Source: Tyto alba
Lineage: Eukaryota; Chordata; Aves; Strigiformes; Tytonidae
Direction: 5' to 3'
Length of the DNA stretch: 64,000 nt
Assembly: GCF_018691265.1 (NCBI RefSeq)
Contig: NW_024881277.1
Coordinates: 9,715,035-9,779,034 of the forward strand
A program made the translations under genes and the position numbers. This document shows positions 10,364 to 21,278 of this stretch, in pieces. A model generated the notes under the pieces. It did not search any database. It had not been told where the DNA came from and saw only the letters and a list, made by a program, of their open reading frames with translations. Positions within the stretch are counted from its first letter, which is position 1, and each line of letters begins with the position of its first letter.

Positions 10364-11063
10364 ACGAGGGTTGGCGACAGCACTAGATGTTACGTTAATT
10401 GATCAACACCCACATCGGATTGCAACTAAGGTTAAGGGCCCAATACTAATTAATGGACAACCACAAGGCGCTTTACTAATTGGGCGATCATCAAGCAGCA
10501 TTAAAGGACTATTTATTTTACCAGGAATTATTGATGCTGACTTTACTGGGACTATATGTATAATGGTACAGACTTTATTTCCTCCAATTCACATTCCAGC
10601 AAACAGTAAAATTGCTCAATTAGTCCCTCTGCCCCAACTGACCAGAGATATGGAAGCCTCCCCCGCAGTTACTAGGGGAACTGCTGGATTTGGATCAACA
10701 GGGGAGTTGGTTCTGCTAACTATGCCAATGAATCGTCGTCCGGTGACTGACGCCACCTTTTCTTCTAATGGGACACAGATTTCCCTTAATGTATTATTGG
10801 ATACTGGAGCCGACCTCACCATTATGGACAATAACCATTGGCCACCCAACTGGCCTTTGGTACCTATGACTTGTGGGGTCGAAGGGGTTGGGAGACACTC
10901 ATCAGTGATGCGCAGCAAAGAACACATACAAGTCATCATAGATAGGAGAGTTGCAAACACATATGTAACAGTTATGCCTTTACCTCAAGGAGTTTATGGC
11001 CTCATTGGTCGTGATGTACTGGACCAGATGGGTATCATCCTGACTACCAGCGATCCTTTTTAG
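10364..11063 (+). pseudogene. ERV1 dUTPase-protease (pro) remnant
   Basis: The frame is open from a non-ATG codon in the leader (10197) to TAG at 11061-11063. Residues with a dUTPase-like fold come first (a GRSS motif, then an 'IDADFTG' motif), followed by an aspartic protease core with DTGA at 10800-10811 and a GRDVL motif near the end. The dUTPase N-terminus and the gag-pro junction are lost, so no natural precursor could form. The minus-strand relative is at 17331-18060. Confidence 0.85.
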
Positions 11064-11957
11064 TAACGGTCACTGCTTCTAGAGCTTTCCCGATCCCATT
11101 GAAATGGTTATCTGACACCCCGGTTTGGATCGAGCAGTGGCCGTTGAAAAAGGAAAGCCTTACAGCAGCGCATCAACTAATTCAAGAGCAACTGTCTCAA
11201 GGACATTTACGATTGTCCACTAGTCCGTGGAGTACACCCATATTCGTTATCCGGAAAAAGTCGGGGAAATTTCGCCTCCTCCATGATCTGTGAGCGGTAA
11301 ATGCGCAGATGCAGCCCATTGGAGCCCTCCAGCCCGGGCTGCCCAATCCATCTATGCTACCTGAACACTGGCATTTACTTATTGTTGATTTGAAAGACTG
11401 CTTCTTTACCATCCAACTGCATCCAGAGGATACACAGCACTTTGCCTTCACCCTCCCATTGATTAATCGTGAAGCACCAGCTCAACGATTTGAGTGGACA
11501 GTATTGCCACAAGGAATGAAAAATAGTCCAACACTCTGTCAACTGTTTGTAAGCAATGCCTTATTACCTGTCAGAATTGCCTGGCATACTGCAATTATAT
11601 ATCATTATATGGATGACATTCTGATTGCTCAGGAATGCCCTTTTTCTGACCAGCAGCGTTCCTTGTTGACACATGCTCTTCAAAAGGAATGCCTGGAAAT
11701 TGCCGCGGAAAAAGTTCAGTTTTCGACACCATGGAAATACCTTGGGTGGCTGATAACGGACTCACAAATACGACCACAAAAGTTACAAATACAGCTTGAC
11801 GTCCGTACCTTACATGATGCACAGAAGTTGCTTGGAGACCTACAATGGCTTCGCCCTGTGGTAGGAATTGCCAATGATGAATTGGATGTCCTCTGACCCT
11901 TACTCCAGGAGGTCAATCCCGCTCGCCCGGTGCACTTATCAGAGGAACAACGATCAA
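11064..11957 (+). pseudogene. ERV1 reverse transcriptase remnant
   Basis: Palm and fingers of a betaretroviral reverse transcriptase, with the catalytic YMDD at 11606-11617, LPQGM before it, and thumb-like sequence after. The frame is different from pro, as expected. It is broken by an in-frame TGA at 11291-11293 and ends at the N gap. The minus-strand ERV2 has an intact codon near the equivalent TGA, so the nonsense change is specific to ERV1 and is shared by both duplicates. Confidence 0.85.
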
Positions 11958-11970
11958 NNNNNNNNNNNNN
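11958..11970. other. Assembly gap (13 N)
   Basis: Thirteen Ns separate plus-strand ERV1 pol from the minus-strand ERV2 LTR. The same pol sequence continues uninterrupted in copy B after 44753. The join is therefore unverified. Confidence 1.
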
Positions 11971-12338
11971 CACCTACTTAGCTAACAGCACAAGCTTCTC
12001 ATAACACTAAGTTTCTCATGCCACTATTTCTAATTCCTCTTAACTTGTTTTCAATACACAACGGTACCATAACACAAAGTTTCTCAGACCACCGTTACCA
12101 TAAGCAGTAAGTTTCTGAGGCCACTATTTCTAATTCCTCTTAACTTGTTTTTGACACACCACGGTACACAAGGCCGAAGTGTCCTTGACATTCCTCATGT
12201 ATCAGCAGCTGCGAGCAGCTGCAGGCAAACCCTAGTGAGGCCCAGCATCAGCGAGGCAGCATCAGCCCTTAGAACAGGCTCTGATCGTACAACTGCTCGG
12301 TGGGCTCATGACCCTTGTCTCTGTGCCATTCTCCAATA
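11971..12338 (-). repeat. ERV2 3' LTR, partial
   Basis: This is the same LTR family as 9276-9824, in reverse orientation. It starts beside the polypurine tract and carries U3 with its direct repeats. The last roughly 190 bases (promoter end, R, U5) are missing at the N gap. Confidence 0.88.
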
Positions 12339-13633
12339 GTTCCCCCTTTTTCTTTTTGTACGAGCAGAGCCTGCCCCAACGTTTGTTCAAAGATTTTCTT
12401 AATACATGATAAAGCACAACTTAAACATGCAAGCCCAATAATGACAAAGATCAGAATAAGAAGCAAACTTTGGAAAAGGCTTTTAACCACCCACCTAATC
12501 CCATCCAGTTAGTGAGTCCGTCTAGTCCAAAGAACCCCACATCTTGTTTTATCTTTCGGGTATGTTCTACAAGCTGTTTAAGTTCCGTATGAATTGACCT
12601 CGATTTGTCTTCCAAATCCATACAACACATACCCTCAAAATCCTCACAGCCATGACCATGCGCCAAGAGTAGGAAATCAATGGCCATTCGATTTGTAATA
12701 TGGCATGCTGGACTTCGTTCATACCCTCGGCTAGGCCTGAAAGTACAGTGCTGGTAAGATTTGCCTGTTTTACCACCCAGCAAGATAATTTCTCTAACTG
12801 TCGGTGCGCTTGGGCAGCAGAAGCACCTGGGACAAAGAAAGAAGAGAATATTGCTTCCCATTTGTTCCATAAGCTGACATTGTCATCACAGGACATTAGT
12901 GAGGGTCTTTAGTGCGCATCTATATCACCGGACTGGATGGGTTTTATTAGGGTGATGATGGGGTAAGGCCAAACTGAGACGCCCAATGGTGCAGGGCCCT
13001 CCAGTGGGTCGGAAGGGGATCCCCTGCCATGCCCGATCACCACAAATGAGAAATAGGCCAGGAGGTAACCTCCTGGGCGTGGTAGTACCAGGGGCTGGAT
13101 GCAGCCTGTTTCGGCTCATTGGCTTACACCAATTTCCCCAACAGGCGCTACTGCCTTGTGAGGATACCTCAGTTCCTACTGTGACCTTGCAAGGGTACCG
13201 GTTCCCTTCACTGCAGGGGTATTTAGACGCATCTAGGAAAACACAGTAAGAGGCATTCAGTGAGTCTACTAGTTCAAGTTCCTGGGGGCGTGGGCCAATG
13301 GGCAGGCGGTTAGCCCAAGAATCATATTTGTCAAACCAGCTACTCATGTTTGATGCAAAAGCCCTATACCAGTTCCTGGATTGGTTCCAGCGTTGGGCAT
13401 ATTCCGCAAGTGTTTGGTTTAGAGAACCCCAGTTGGCACCGTTCAGGGGGACGCCTACCAAGCATGTTAGAAAGGGCACACTTGGGGTGGCGAGACTAGT
13501 GCAAAAGGTGGTAGTGTTTGCGGCTCAGCCTAATGTTACCCATACATTTTCTCTTGGATCGAACACGGTTCTCCTTTATCCCAACCCCAATCGAATTCGC
13601 GCCCCCCAAAACCAGTAACAGAAACCACCACAT
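12270..13633 (-). pseudogene. ERV2 env remnant (alpharetrovirus-like TM)
   Basis: Begins at an ATG whose complement is 13631-13633, followed by a hydrophobic signal peptide (MWWFLLLVLGG). The SU part is relatively open over 12925-13479, with several Cys and N-glycosylation sites. TM follows with a heptad-rich stretch, the motif 'GCEDFEGMCC' (CX6CC, about 12630-12660), a membrane anchor (about 12400-12480) and a short tail that runs into the LTR. Frames change between SU and TM and again before the anchor, so it is broken. The TM subunit looks alpharetroviral by motif and neighbouring residues, in contrast to the beta-type pol. Confidence 0.8.
12341..12358 (-). promoter_or_regulatory. ERV2 polypurine tract
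   Basis: On the minus strand a run of A and G ending in GGGGGA lies directly before the LTR start. This is the usual plus-strand priming site and fixes the orientation. Confidence 0.85.
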
Positions 13634-13689
13634 TGCTTCAGTTATCCCAAGGAAATTTAACAGTCTGGAACTTCAGAGTGTCCAACGTC

Positions 13690-14046
13690 CAAAGCGGCCT
13701 TAGTCCACCTGGCAGGAATCCACTGGGAGCCTGAGGGAGTAAGAACACACATATAGCCCTTACCAAGGAACTGGACCGTCAGCAGGCCCCTCCCACTTCC
13801 CTGTGGATAGGTCTCTATAATAGACTTTCATGCCCTGTGGTTTGTTGTTCCCGGAGGTGTCAGAATGTTTCTTAACCGGCGCTACATCTGAATCTCCAAA
13901 AATGCAAAGGTAATTCATCACAAACAGTGCCTTAGCTACTCTCTCTTGGATATTTTTGACGTCGTGGAATTTTTGTAAATATATTTTAATTGTCTGATGT
14001 GATCTTTCAGTTATAGCCTGCCCAGTTGGAGAATGGGGAATAACTG
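13690..14046 (-). pseudogene. ERV2 integrase, C-terminal half
   Basis: Contains the catalytic Glu context (PHSPTGQAITER, about 14005-14040) and the DNA-binding end with 'GKWEGPA'. It is separated from the N-terminal half by the solo LTR. The frame decays with stops toward the env start. Confidence 0.8.
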
Positions 14047-15115
14047 TGTCCTGAGTGAGTGGTGGAGTCTTTTGGTGGCAGGGGAGGGGGCTATCGGGGC
14101 GGCCCCCTGTGAGAAGCTTCTCGAAGCTCCCCCAGCTCCACGTCAGCTCCACTTCTGTTTGGGAAATTGAGCCAATCGGCTGCGCCTCTGCGAATAACGT
14201 ATTTAAGAAGGGACGTGGTGATGTGCATTCGGACTTGTGAGGAGGAGTTGCTGCAGCTGCATGAAACACCAAGGTCAGTGGAGGAACGGAGGAAGAAAGG
14301 AGGGGGGAGGTGTGCCGGAGCAGAGACCCCCCTGTATCCTGTGGTGAGACGGCAGGGCGGCCCCCCCTGCCACCCATGAAGATCTACAGTGGAGCAGACA
14401 TTGATTTATGGCCTGTTGCTCCTGCTCGGAATAATCAAGGTTCTGTGCCCGAAGAAGGCCGGGGTCTCATGGGAAAAGGTAGCCCCGCTGCTGTAATTCA
14501 GTGCTGGGAGGATTGCAGCATGCGGGGGAGTCCCACGCCAGGAGCAGCTCGGGAAGGGCTGCAGCCGTGGGAGAGAATCCAGTCAGAGGAAGTTAGTGAC
14601 CCATGACGGAGCAGTGTGGGGAACGCTGCAGCCCATGGGAGGAATTCAAGTCGGAGAAAGTTTGTGGAGGACTGTCTCCTGTGAGAGGGGGACCACGATG
14701 GAGCAGGGGGAACAAGTTTCAGACACTCCCCTCACCGAAGATGAAGGAAGTGGCAGCGCTGACTGCACCCCCCATTCCCTGCCCCTGCGCCACTGGGGGA
14801 GGAGGTAGAGATATCGGGAGCAGAGCTGAGCCCGGGAAGAAGGGAGGGGTGGGGGGAAGGTGTTCTCAAGATGTGGCAATGCTTCTCACTGTCCTACTCT
14901 GTTATGTGTTGTTAGTGTCTGTAATAAATATATGGGTTTTTTTCTTCCCCTAACGAGTCTGCCTTTTGCTCGTGATCATAAAAGGGTGATTTTTCCCCAT
15001 CCCAGTCCTATCTTGAACCCCAAGCCTGGCTCTCTGTCCCTTCTCATTGCCGGAGGGGAAGGGAGAGATATCTGCTGCATTGTGGTTGGCTGACAATCAG
15101 GCCTAAACCACGACA
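14047..15115 (+). mobile_element. Solo LTR (family shared with 48662-49734)
   Basis: A 1069-bp element with near-inverted ends TGTCCTGA and CCACGACA, inserted in the plus orientation within the ERV2 integrase. Flanking 5-mers aactg (14042-14046) and acctg (15116-15120) differ by one base and are a likely target duplication. It has a CCAAT box near 14171, a TATA-like 'gtatttaag' near 14200 and an AATAAA near 14925. No internal proviral sequence is present, as expected from LTR-LTR recombination. The end 'cctaaaccacgaca' is shared with a common avian LTR superfamily, also seen at 52698. Confidence 0.88.
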
Positions 15116-15540
15116 ACCTGTCATGTGTACAACCCCCCAGCTCTGACAGAACTTTCTCATTTTTTCAGTAATATAAGCCCGACCATTGTCCGTTTTTATC
15201 TTCTGTGGAACCCCCATGACAGCGAAGCAGCTCGTCAAATGGCGTACTACGTGCAATACCTTTTCGCCTGTCTGGGGCGTGGCCCATACAAACGGGCTGT
15301 ATGTGTCAATTGTGACGTGCAGATATCTTAACCGACCAAACTCTGGGACATGCGTCACATCCATCTGCCAGAGGTCACAGGGGCCCAACCCTCGGGGGTT
15401 AACTCCGACTCCCAGGCCAGGACCATGATGGCTGCACTCTGGGCAGGCTCTTACAATCCCTTTGCTTCTTCAGTGGTTATATTAAACTGTTTTTTCAGGC
15501 CTTTTGCATTCTGATGGAAAGTAGCATGAGCCTCGTGGGC
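15116..15540 (-). pseudogene. ERV2 integrase, N-terminal half
   Basis: Encodes the zinc-binding part (His and Cys residues with a frameshift between them) and the catalytic core with 'QMDVTHV' and 'KTDNGRAY' holding the first two acidic residues of the D,D-35-E triad. The reading frame then runs into the solo LTR, which separates it from the catalytic Glu. Confidence 0.85.
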
Positions 15541-16125
15541 CTTGACAAAGTTCGCTGAGTGGCACTGTTAGGGTGACGAGTCGGTCTGCTCTTTGATTCC
15601 CTTCCCCTAGTCCTTGGGACCACATATGACTTCTTATATGAATGACTGCATACAGATTCTGGCGCTGTTGCAAAGCAGATTGAAGTCGGCAAAATAGTTC
15701 ATTTAATCTGGGATTTTTTGAGTCCCTGAGTCGTGCATCTTCTATACGGTGTAGGACTCCTGCAAGCATATAAGGAATCAGTTACTACATTGAGACGTTG
15801 ATCATGCCATCAAAGGATGACCCAAACCACTGCTGACAGTTCAAGCGTTTGCAATGAGTCCCCTGGAATAGCTGACAAAACATGGTGGTGCCATAATTTA
15901 TCCTCCAACCAGGTGACGGCGGCACGCTTAGATTTCTTTCCAGCATCAGTGAAAGCAGTAATGGTGTTTGATAGAGGCGTCTCACTGCGTTTGGAAGGCA
16001 TGATCCAGTCGTGTTGGCTCACCCATTGCAGTACTGGCGATTTGATTGGAGTCACTGCTATATCCTGAGCTGCAGTTAGCAGGCTGGCTTGCAACTTCTT
16101 CCGATTGTCTGATGCACCATTCAAG
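15541..16125 (-). pseudogene. ERV2 RNase H remnant
   Basis: Two adjoining frames carry an RNase H domain: 'TAFTDAGKK' with the first catalytic Asp, 'LELSAV' with the Glu, and 'GNQRADRL' near the end. A break lies near 15780-15810. Confidence 0.8.
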
Positions 16126-17330
16126 CAACTCCCTCTTGATGGGGAGATGTATGCTGCCCGGTTCAGATCCCGTAATCTGTAGGATGCGAGTTCGGCCCTT
16201 TCTAATTAATTCTGCTAGGTTCTCCAGTTTTTGTTGAATGGATTTCTGAGGCTGTAGCCTTGTGTATACCGCTTCCAGTACCTTGACCTTCTCCCCCTTT
16301 TTCTTTTGGTGTTGAGTTAATGCGCCGATGAGCTGGGATGGGCCATTTAAGATGGTGAGGTCTACCGGTAGCCGGGGATCTCGGCGGTCAACCCATCGCT
16401 GGGTAACGTAGTCTGCAATTCGGGACAGGGTTGATCGTTGTTCCTCTGATAAGTGCACCGGGCGAGCGGGATCAACCCCCTGGAGTAAGGGTCAGAGGAC
16501 ATCCAATTCATCATTGGCAATTCCTACCACAGGGCGAAGCCATTGTAGGTCTCCAAGCAACTTCTGTGCGTCATGTAAGGTACGGACATCAAGCTGTATC
16601 TGTAATTTCTGTGGTCGTATTTGTGAGTCTATTATCAGCCACCCAAGGTATTTCCACAGTGCCGAAGATTTAACCTTTTCAGGAGCAATAACAAGGCCTT
16701 CCTTTTGAAGAGCGTGAGTCAAAAAGGAACGTTGCTGGTGAGAGAAAGGGCATTCTTGAGCAATCAGAATGTCATCCATATAATGATATATAATTGCAGT
16801 AGGCCAGACAATTATGACAGGTAGTAAGGCATTGCTTACAAACAGTTGACAGAGTGTTGGACTGTTCTTCATTCCTTGTGGCAATACTGTCCACTCAAAT
16901 CAGCTGAGCCGGTGCTTCACGATTAATCGATGGGAGGGTGAAGGCAAAGTGCTGTGTATCCTCTGGATGCAGTTGGATGGTAAAGAAGCAGTCTTTCAGA
17001 TCAACAATGAGTAGATGCCAGTGTTCAGGCAGCATAGATGGATTGGGCAGCCCGGGCTGGAGGGCTCCCATGGGCTGCATCTGCGCATTTACGCACGCAG
17101 ATCATGGAGGAGGCGAAATTTCCCTGACTTTTTCCGGACAACGAATATGGGTGTATTCCACGGGCTAGTGGACAATCGTAAATGTCCCTGAGACAGCTGT
17201 TCCTCAATTAGTTGATGCGCTGCTGCAAGGCTTTCCTTTTTCAACGGCCACTGCTTGATCCAAACCGGGGTGTCTGATAACCACTTCAACGGGATCGGGA
17301 AAGCTTTAGAAGCAGTGACCGTAGCTGAAA
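16126..17330 (-). pseudogene. ERV2 reverse transcriptase remnant
   Basis: Fingers, palm and thumb/connection of a betaretroviral reverse transcriptase. YMDD is encoded at 16771-16782 (complement). Frameshifts lie near 16890-16900 and 17085-17095. Over roughly 1.5 kb it is an inverted counterpart of ERV1 pol at 11064-11957. Confidence 0.85.
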
Positions 17331-18060
17331 AGGATCGCTGGTAGTCAGGATGACACCAATCTGGTCCAGCACATCACGGCCAATTAGGCCATAAACTCCT
17401 TGAGGCAGAGGCATAACTGTTACATACGTATTCGCGACTCTCCCTATCTATGATCACTCGAATATGCTCTCTGCTGCACATCACTGATGAGTGTCCCCCA
17501 ACTCCTTCGACCCCACGAGCCATAGGTACCAAAGGCCAGTTGGGTGGCCAATGGTTATTGTCCACAATGGTGAGGTCGGCTCCAGTATCCAATAATACAG
17601 TAAGGCAAATCTGTGTCCCATTCGAGCAGAAGGTAACGTCGGTCACTGGACAGCTATTCATTGCCATAGTTAGCAGAGCCAAATCTCCTGTTGATCCAAA
17701 GCCAGCGGTTCCCCTGGTAACCGTGGGGGAGGCCTCCATCTCTTTGGTCAGTTGGGGCAGAGGCACTAATTGAGCAATTTTGCTGTTTGCTGGAAAATGA
17801 ATTGGGGGAAATAAAGTCTGTACCATTATGCATATAGTCCCAGTAAAGTCAGCATCAATAATTCCTGGCAGAATAAACAGTCCTTTAATGCTGCTTGATG
17901 ATCGCCCAATTAGTAAAGCACCTTGTGGCTGTCCATTAATTACCACTGGGCCCGTAACCTTAGTTGCAATCCTTTGCGGTTGTTGATCGATCAGTGTAAC
18001 ATCTATTGCTGTCGCCAGGTCCAAGCCGAGGCTCCCTCTAGTGGCTGGCTGGAGGGCACT
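17331..18060 (-). pseudogene. ERV2 dUTPase-protease (pro)
   Basis: A long open frame (17374-18204) covers the end of gag, a dUTPase domain (with 'LDLATA', 'GRSS' and 'IDADFTG' motifs) and a protease with 'LLDTGADL' at about 17585-17610. It runs without a break across the domains. Fused dUTPase marks the betaretroviral type. Confidence 0.85.
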
Positions 18061-18437
18061 CGCAGGAACGGATTCTTGTTGGCAGATGCTGGAACTTGTT
18101 GCTGAGGCAGTATCAGGCTGTTGTCTAGCTGTGCAGGGGCTGCCACTGTTGTCGTTGCGCGGCAGCCCGTCGCGCTCATTTGGGTGTTTCCCGATCGCCC
18201 ACATGCACTGGTGTTATGGCTATTCATGTTGCACTTCCCGCACCAGACTCGTCGAACAGGGCATTCTTGTCGAATGTGTCCTTCTTGCCCGCATCGAAAA
18301 CACTTGGGACAGGCCACGTCGGTGGTCGCTGTTGCTTCTCAGATGGATGTAATGGGGCTAGGGCTGCAAAGGCTTCGTGCTGGGCCTGAATCAGGTCCCT
18401 CCCTAACTCCTGAACTGCTTCTACCAACATAGCCTGG
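18061..18437 (-). pseudogene. ERV2 gag, nucleocapsid end
   Basis: Two zinc knuckles of CX2CX4HX4C form are visible at about 18190-18310: 'CFRCGQEGHIRQEC' and then 'CGKCNMNSHNTSAC'. Upstream gag stops at about 18437, where unrelated plus-strand ERV3 begins, so matrix and capsid are missing. Confidence 0.85.
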
Positions 18438-18439
18438 GG

Positions 18440-20515
18440 CCTTGATATACGGGAATCCGAAGAAATTTAAAGGACAACCTGTAATTATTACAGGTCTGGG
18501 AGGGAAACAAATTGAAGCTGTACAAACTCAAATTGAAATGAAAATAGGAAACCTCCCAAAATGACTGTATTCAGTCATGATTGTCCCCATTCCTGAATAC
18601 ATAATCGGAATAGACGTTTTGGAGGGACTAACTTTGAATCTCCCAGAGGGTCAGTACCAGTTTGGGGTGAAAAATCATATCAGTATTAGAACAATTTTAG
18701 TAGGAAAAGTGAAAATGCCTCCTGTACAGATTCCTGCTGCTACTAAATTAGTGACTATGAAACAATATAGAATTCCAGGAGGGCATGAGGAGATATCACA
18801 GACAGTTAAAGATTTATTAGATGCAGGAGTATTGAAACCAGTTACCACAGCTACCACAGCTTGGAACAATCCGGTATGGCCTGTCGAGAAAAGTGATGGG
18901 TCATGGAGAGTGACAGTAGATTTTAGGGAATTAAATAAACACACCCCACCGCTTACAGCAGCTGTACCAGATACTATTACTTTAATAGAAAAGGTTCAAA
19001 AGCATTCAGGGACTTGGTCTGCTGTAATAGATTTAGCTAATGCCATTTTCATTATCCCAATTGCAGAGGAGCCTGGGACCAATTTGCCTTCACCTGGCAG
19101 GGACAACAGTGTACCTTTACCAGATTGCCTCAGGGATGGCTGCACAGTCCAGCCGTTTGCCATCGGACAGTGGCTGAGCATCTGGATGAGATAAAACTGC
19201 CTCCTCATATGCAAATAGTGCATTGTATTGATGGTATCCTAATTCAGGGAAATGATGAGAAGTAAGGGCAACAAATACTTGAACAGGTGGTAGATCATAT
19301 GAGACAGAAAGGTTGGGAAATTAATCCTAACAAGATTCAAGAACAGTCCCAAATGGTAAAAGTTTTAGGAATTCAATGGCATTGTGGGCATGGGGAAATA
19401 TTACCCAAAGCTCAACAGAAAATTTTGGATTTTGCAGAACCACAAAATAAAAATGAGGCACGGAGATTTATTGGATTGTTTGGCTTTTGGTGGCAGCCTA
19501 TTCCCCATTTAGGACAGATTCTGAGTCCTTTGTATAAAGTAACAAGAAAAAAAATATGAGTGTGAATGGGGGAATGAACAGCAAGCTGCTTTTGAGTCAG
19601 CAAAAGAAGCTATTCAAAAGTCCCCAGATCTGTTGGCAGTGCAGGAGGGAGAAGTGGAGTTAAATGTGTCAGTAAATGGATTACATGCCAGTTGGCAAAA
19701 ACAGGGAAAGAAAAAGGTTCCCTTAGGTTTTTGGGGATGAAATCTGCCAGAGGCAGGAAACAATTACATGCCTTTTGAGAAACAGCTGTTAGCATGTTAT
19801 TGGGCATTGGTAGAAACAGAAGAGCTTCCAATAGGACATGAAGTGTCCCTTCGTCCTGAAATTCTTATCATGAAATGGGTTAAAAGCTCTCCTAAAACCC
19901 ATCAAATTGGGCACGCTCAAGAGTGGAGTATCATAAATTGGAAATGGTATATTCATGTTAGGGCCAAGGTAGGGGTTGGCGGAGTAGCTGCTCTCCACGA
20001 GCGAGTAGCTACTGCCCCCACAGGTGATCAAGAAATAAATCCTAATTTCACAGTTGAACAGGCACCCTAAACAGCATCTGTTAAAGAAAAATTAAAAAAC
20101 TCTAGCTACAAAGCAAAACTCTCAACATGTTCTATTTATGTCCACCATTAATTGCCACAAGGACATGTACAAAATTACAGCAAAGAGACAAGGACAGCAG
20201 GTGCATGTCAAAAATGCTACGGGGGAAGGATGGAAACAAGCAAGGGGGAGCCAGGTTGCATATCCCCTTGTCATGGTAGATTGAGGTCTACAGCTCTGGC
20301 TCTTGAATATGTTTCCCTTTATAACAGAAATGGCTTGAGTGTACATCCTGAATTTCAGGAAGAAAAATTATTATTTCCTCAGAATGCTGAGCAGCGAGTT
20401 GTGACAGTCATCATTTCAGAGTCTGTCCAAAAGCCTCTAATGCTGACTGGGCCTTTCCGCTCCATGCCCTCTACCATGACTCCAGATAAGCAAATCTAAA
20501 ATAAATACATGTAAC
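18440..20515 (+). mobile_element. ERV3: ERV-L-like pol fragment
   Basis: A degenerate plus-strand pol: the protease end (a 'IIGIDVL' motif near 18600), reverse transcriptase fingers and palm (18577-19194, then frameshifted; the YIDD equivalent near 19225 is mutated to CIDG), an RNase H-like region (19580-20070) and a further AT-rich stretch to 20500. The residue pattern of the fingers ('WPVEKSDGSWRVTVDFREL') is that of class III/ERV-L elements. There is no LTR at either end. The left edge meets ERV2 gag. Many stops and frameshifts. Confidence 0.75.
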
Positions 20516-21278
20516 AGGTAATTAAAAAAAAAAAAAAAAAAAAAATTAGTACCCCTTCTTCACTCACTGAAAAGCAAAAGACGTCAGCGTCTAGGGGAAA
20601 GAAAACCAAATAGGCAAAGCAAAATTACCTACTCCTTTAATTCCACCCAGTAACTCCACTGCCCATCACTGTGAGCTCTGTGACACCAGCCCATCCCTCA
20701 CATATACAGCAGGATGTTAGCATAACTAAAGCACCCAGAGGAGGCACAAACACACCCTACCCCTCCCCCCCCCCAAAAAAAAAAAAAAAACAAACAAAAC
20801 AAAAATAAAAATCTAGCTGTAAATGAGAGTACTCAGGCACTCAGGTCATTGTAGTAAATCACAGCCCTTAATTTCATGTGAAACAAGGGAATAGCAGACT
20901 ACCCCAGGACCCTCAAAGCGTCCTTCGTTAGGACGGAGGCCTGTACATAAATACATTTCAGAAGCCTAGAGAAAAGAGATTTAGAAAGAAAAATGAAATG
21001 CTTCTGGATTTTTTTGCCTCATTTTGTCACCTTTCAGGCAGTAAAGAAGCTGAAAATCAGAGATAGAACTGACAATTAACCTATTAACCCACACAAATAA
21101 CCAGTTTATTTGCACAATTTCAGTAGCAAAGAGCTCCTCCAAAGAGCCTCGTTACATCTTTGAAGTCAAAAGAACATAGGAGAAGCAGAATAAAAGCACA
21201 AACCAGAAGTAATTCTGTCTTTGTTAACACTGCAGGTCATACAGTCACCAGTCCTATGGAGAAATACAGGTAAAAACC
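20516..21278. other. Unassigned stretch with simple tracts
   Basis: Poly-A lies at 20524-20545 and a C-run followed by an A-run at about 20765-20800. No gene or known element is recognised in the rest. It separates ERV3 from ERV4. Confidence 0.5.

Larger units (their letters stand above)
1..11957 (+). repeat. Segmental duplication, copy A
   Basis: This stretch recurs in the same orientation at 32776-44753, starting at an offset of 32775 and drifting by about 30 bases through small indels. By eye the two copies differ mainly by single-base changes and 1-2 base indels, except for a clearly more divergent tract at about 8087-9430. The left edge is the window edge and the right edge is the N gap, so neither true boundary is visible. 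Both copies carry the same CR1 fragment, OR module and gag-deleted ERV. The ERV insertion and its deletion therefore predate the duplication, if the duplication is biological. A retained second haplotype or assembly duplicate cannot be excluded. Confidence 0.95.
9276..11957 (+). mobile_element. ERV1 copy A: betaretrovirus-like, gag-deleted, 3' cut by gap
   Basis: Order on the plus strand: 5' LTR 9276-9824, lysine-tRNA primer-binding site 9828-9845, GC-rich leader 9846-10363, dUTPase-protease 10364-11063, reverse transcriptase 11064-11957. Gag is missing entirely; the leader passes directly into the dUTPase region. A dUTPase domain fused ahead of the protease, together with a Lys-type primer site, is typical of betaretroviruses. 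Pol has an in-frame TGA at 11291-11293, so the element is non-functional. The copy stops at the N gap. The equivalent element in copy B runs on to about 45458. Confidence 0.9.
11971..18437 (-). mobile_element. ERV2: betaretrovirus-like provirus, minus strand, 5' truncated
   Basis: Read on the minus strand from 18437: gag nucleocapsid end, dUTPase-protease, reverse transcriptase, RNase H, integrase (split by a solo LTR at 14047-15115), env from about 13633, polypurine tract 12341-12358 and part of the 3' LTR. Gag matrix and capsid and the 5' LTR are absent, and ERV3 abuts directly. Pro and pol are close relatives of ERV1. Env is not beta-type: its TM subunit carries a CX6CC motif and resembles alpharetroviral TM. 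Multiple frameshifts and stops make the provirus defective. Confidence 0.9.

Noticed and set aside
9688..10383. Minus-strand open frame of 231 codons across the ERV1 LTR and leader
   Set aside because: Produced by the GC-rich leader repeats read backwards; Pro/Ser/Arg-rich without a domain.
11061..11075. Pro-pol ribosomal frameshift slippery site at the ERV1 pro stop
   Set aside because: A T-run is present and the frames differ as expected, but the heptamer does not fit the X XXY YYZ pattern in the right phase.
20524..20545. Poly-A tail as evidence for a processed retrogene
   Set aside because: Upstream sequence is degraded ERV3 pol without a host gene; no target duplication or mRNA-like exon structure was seen.
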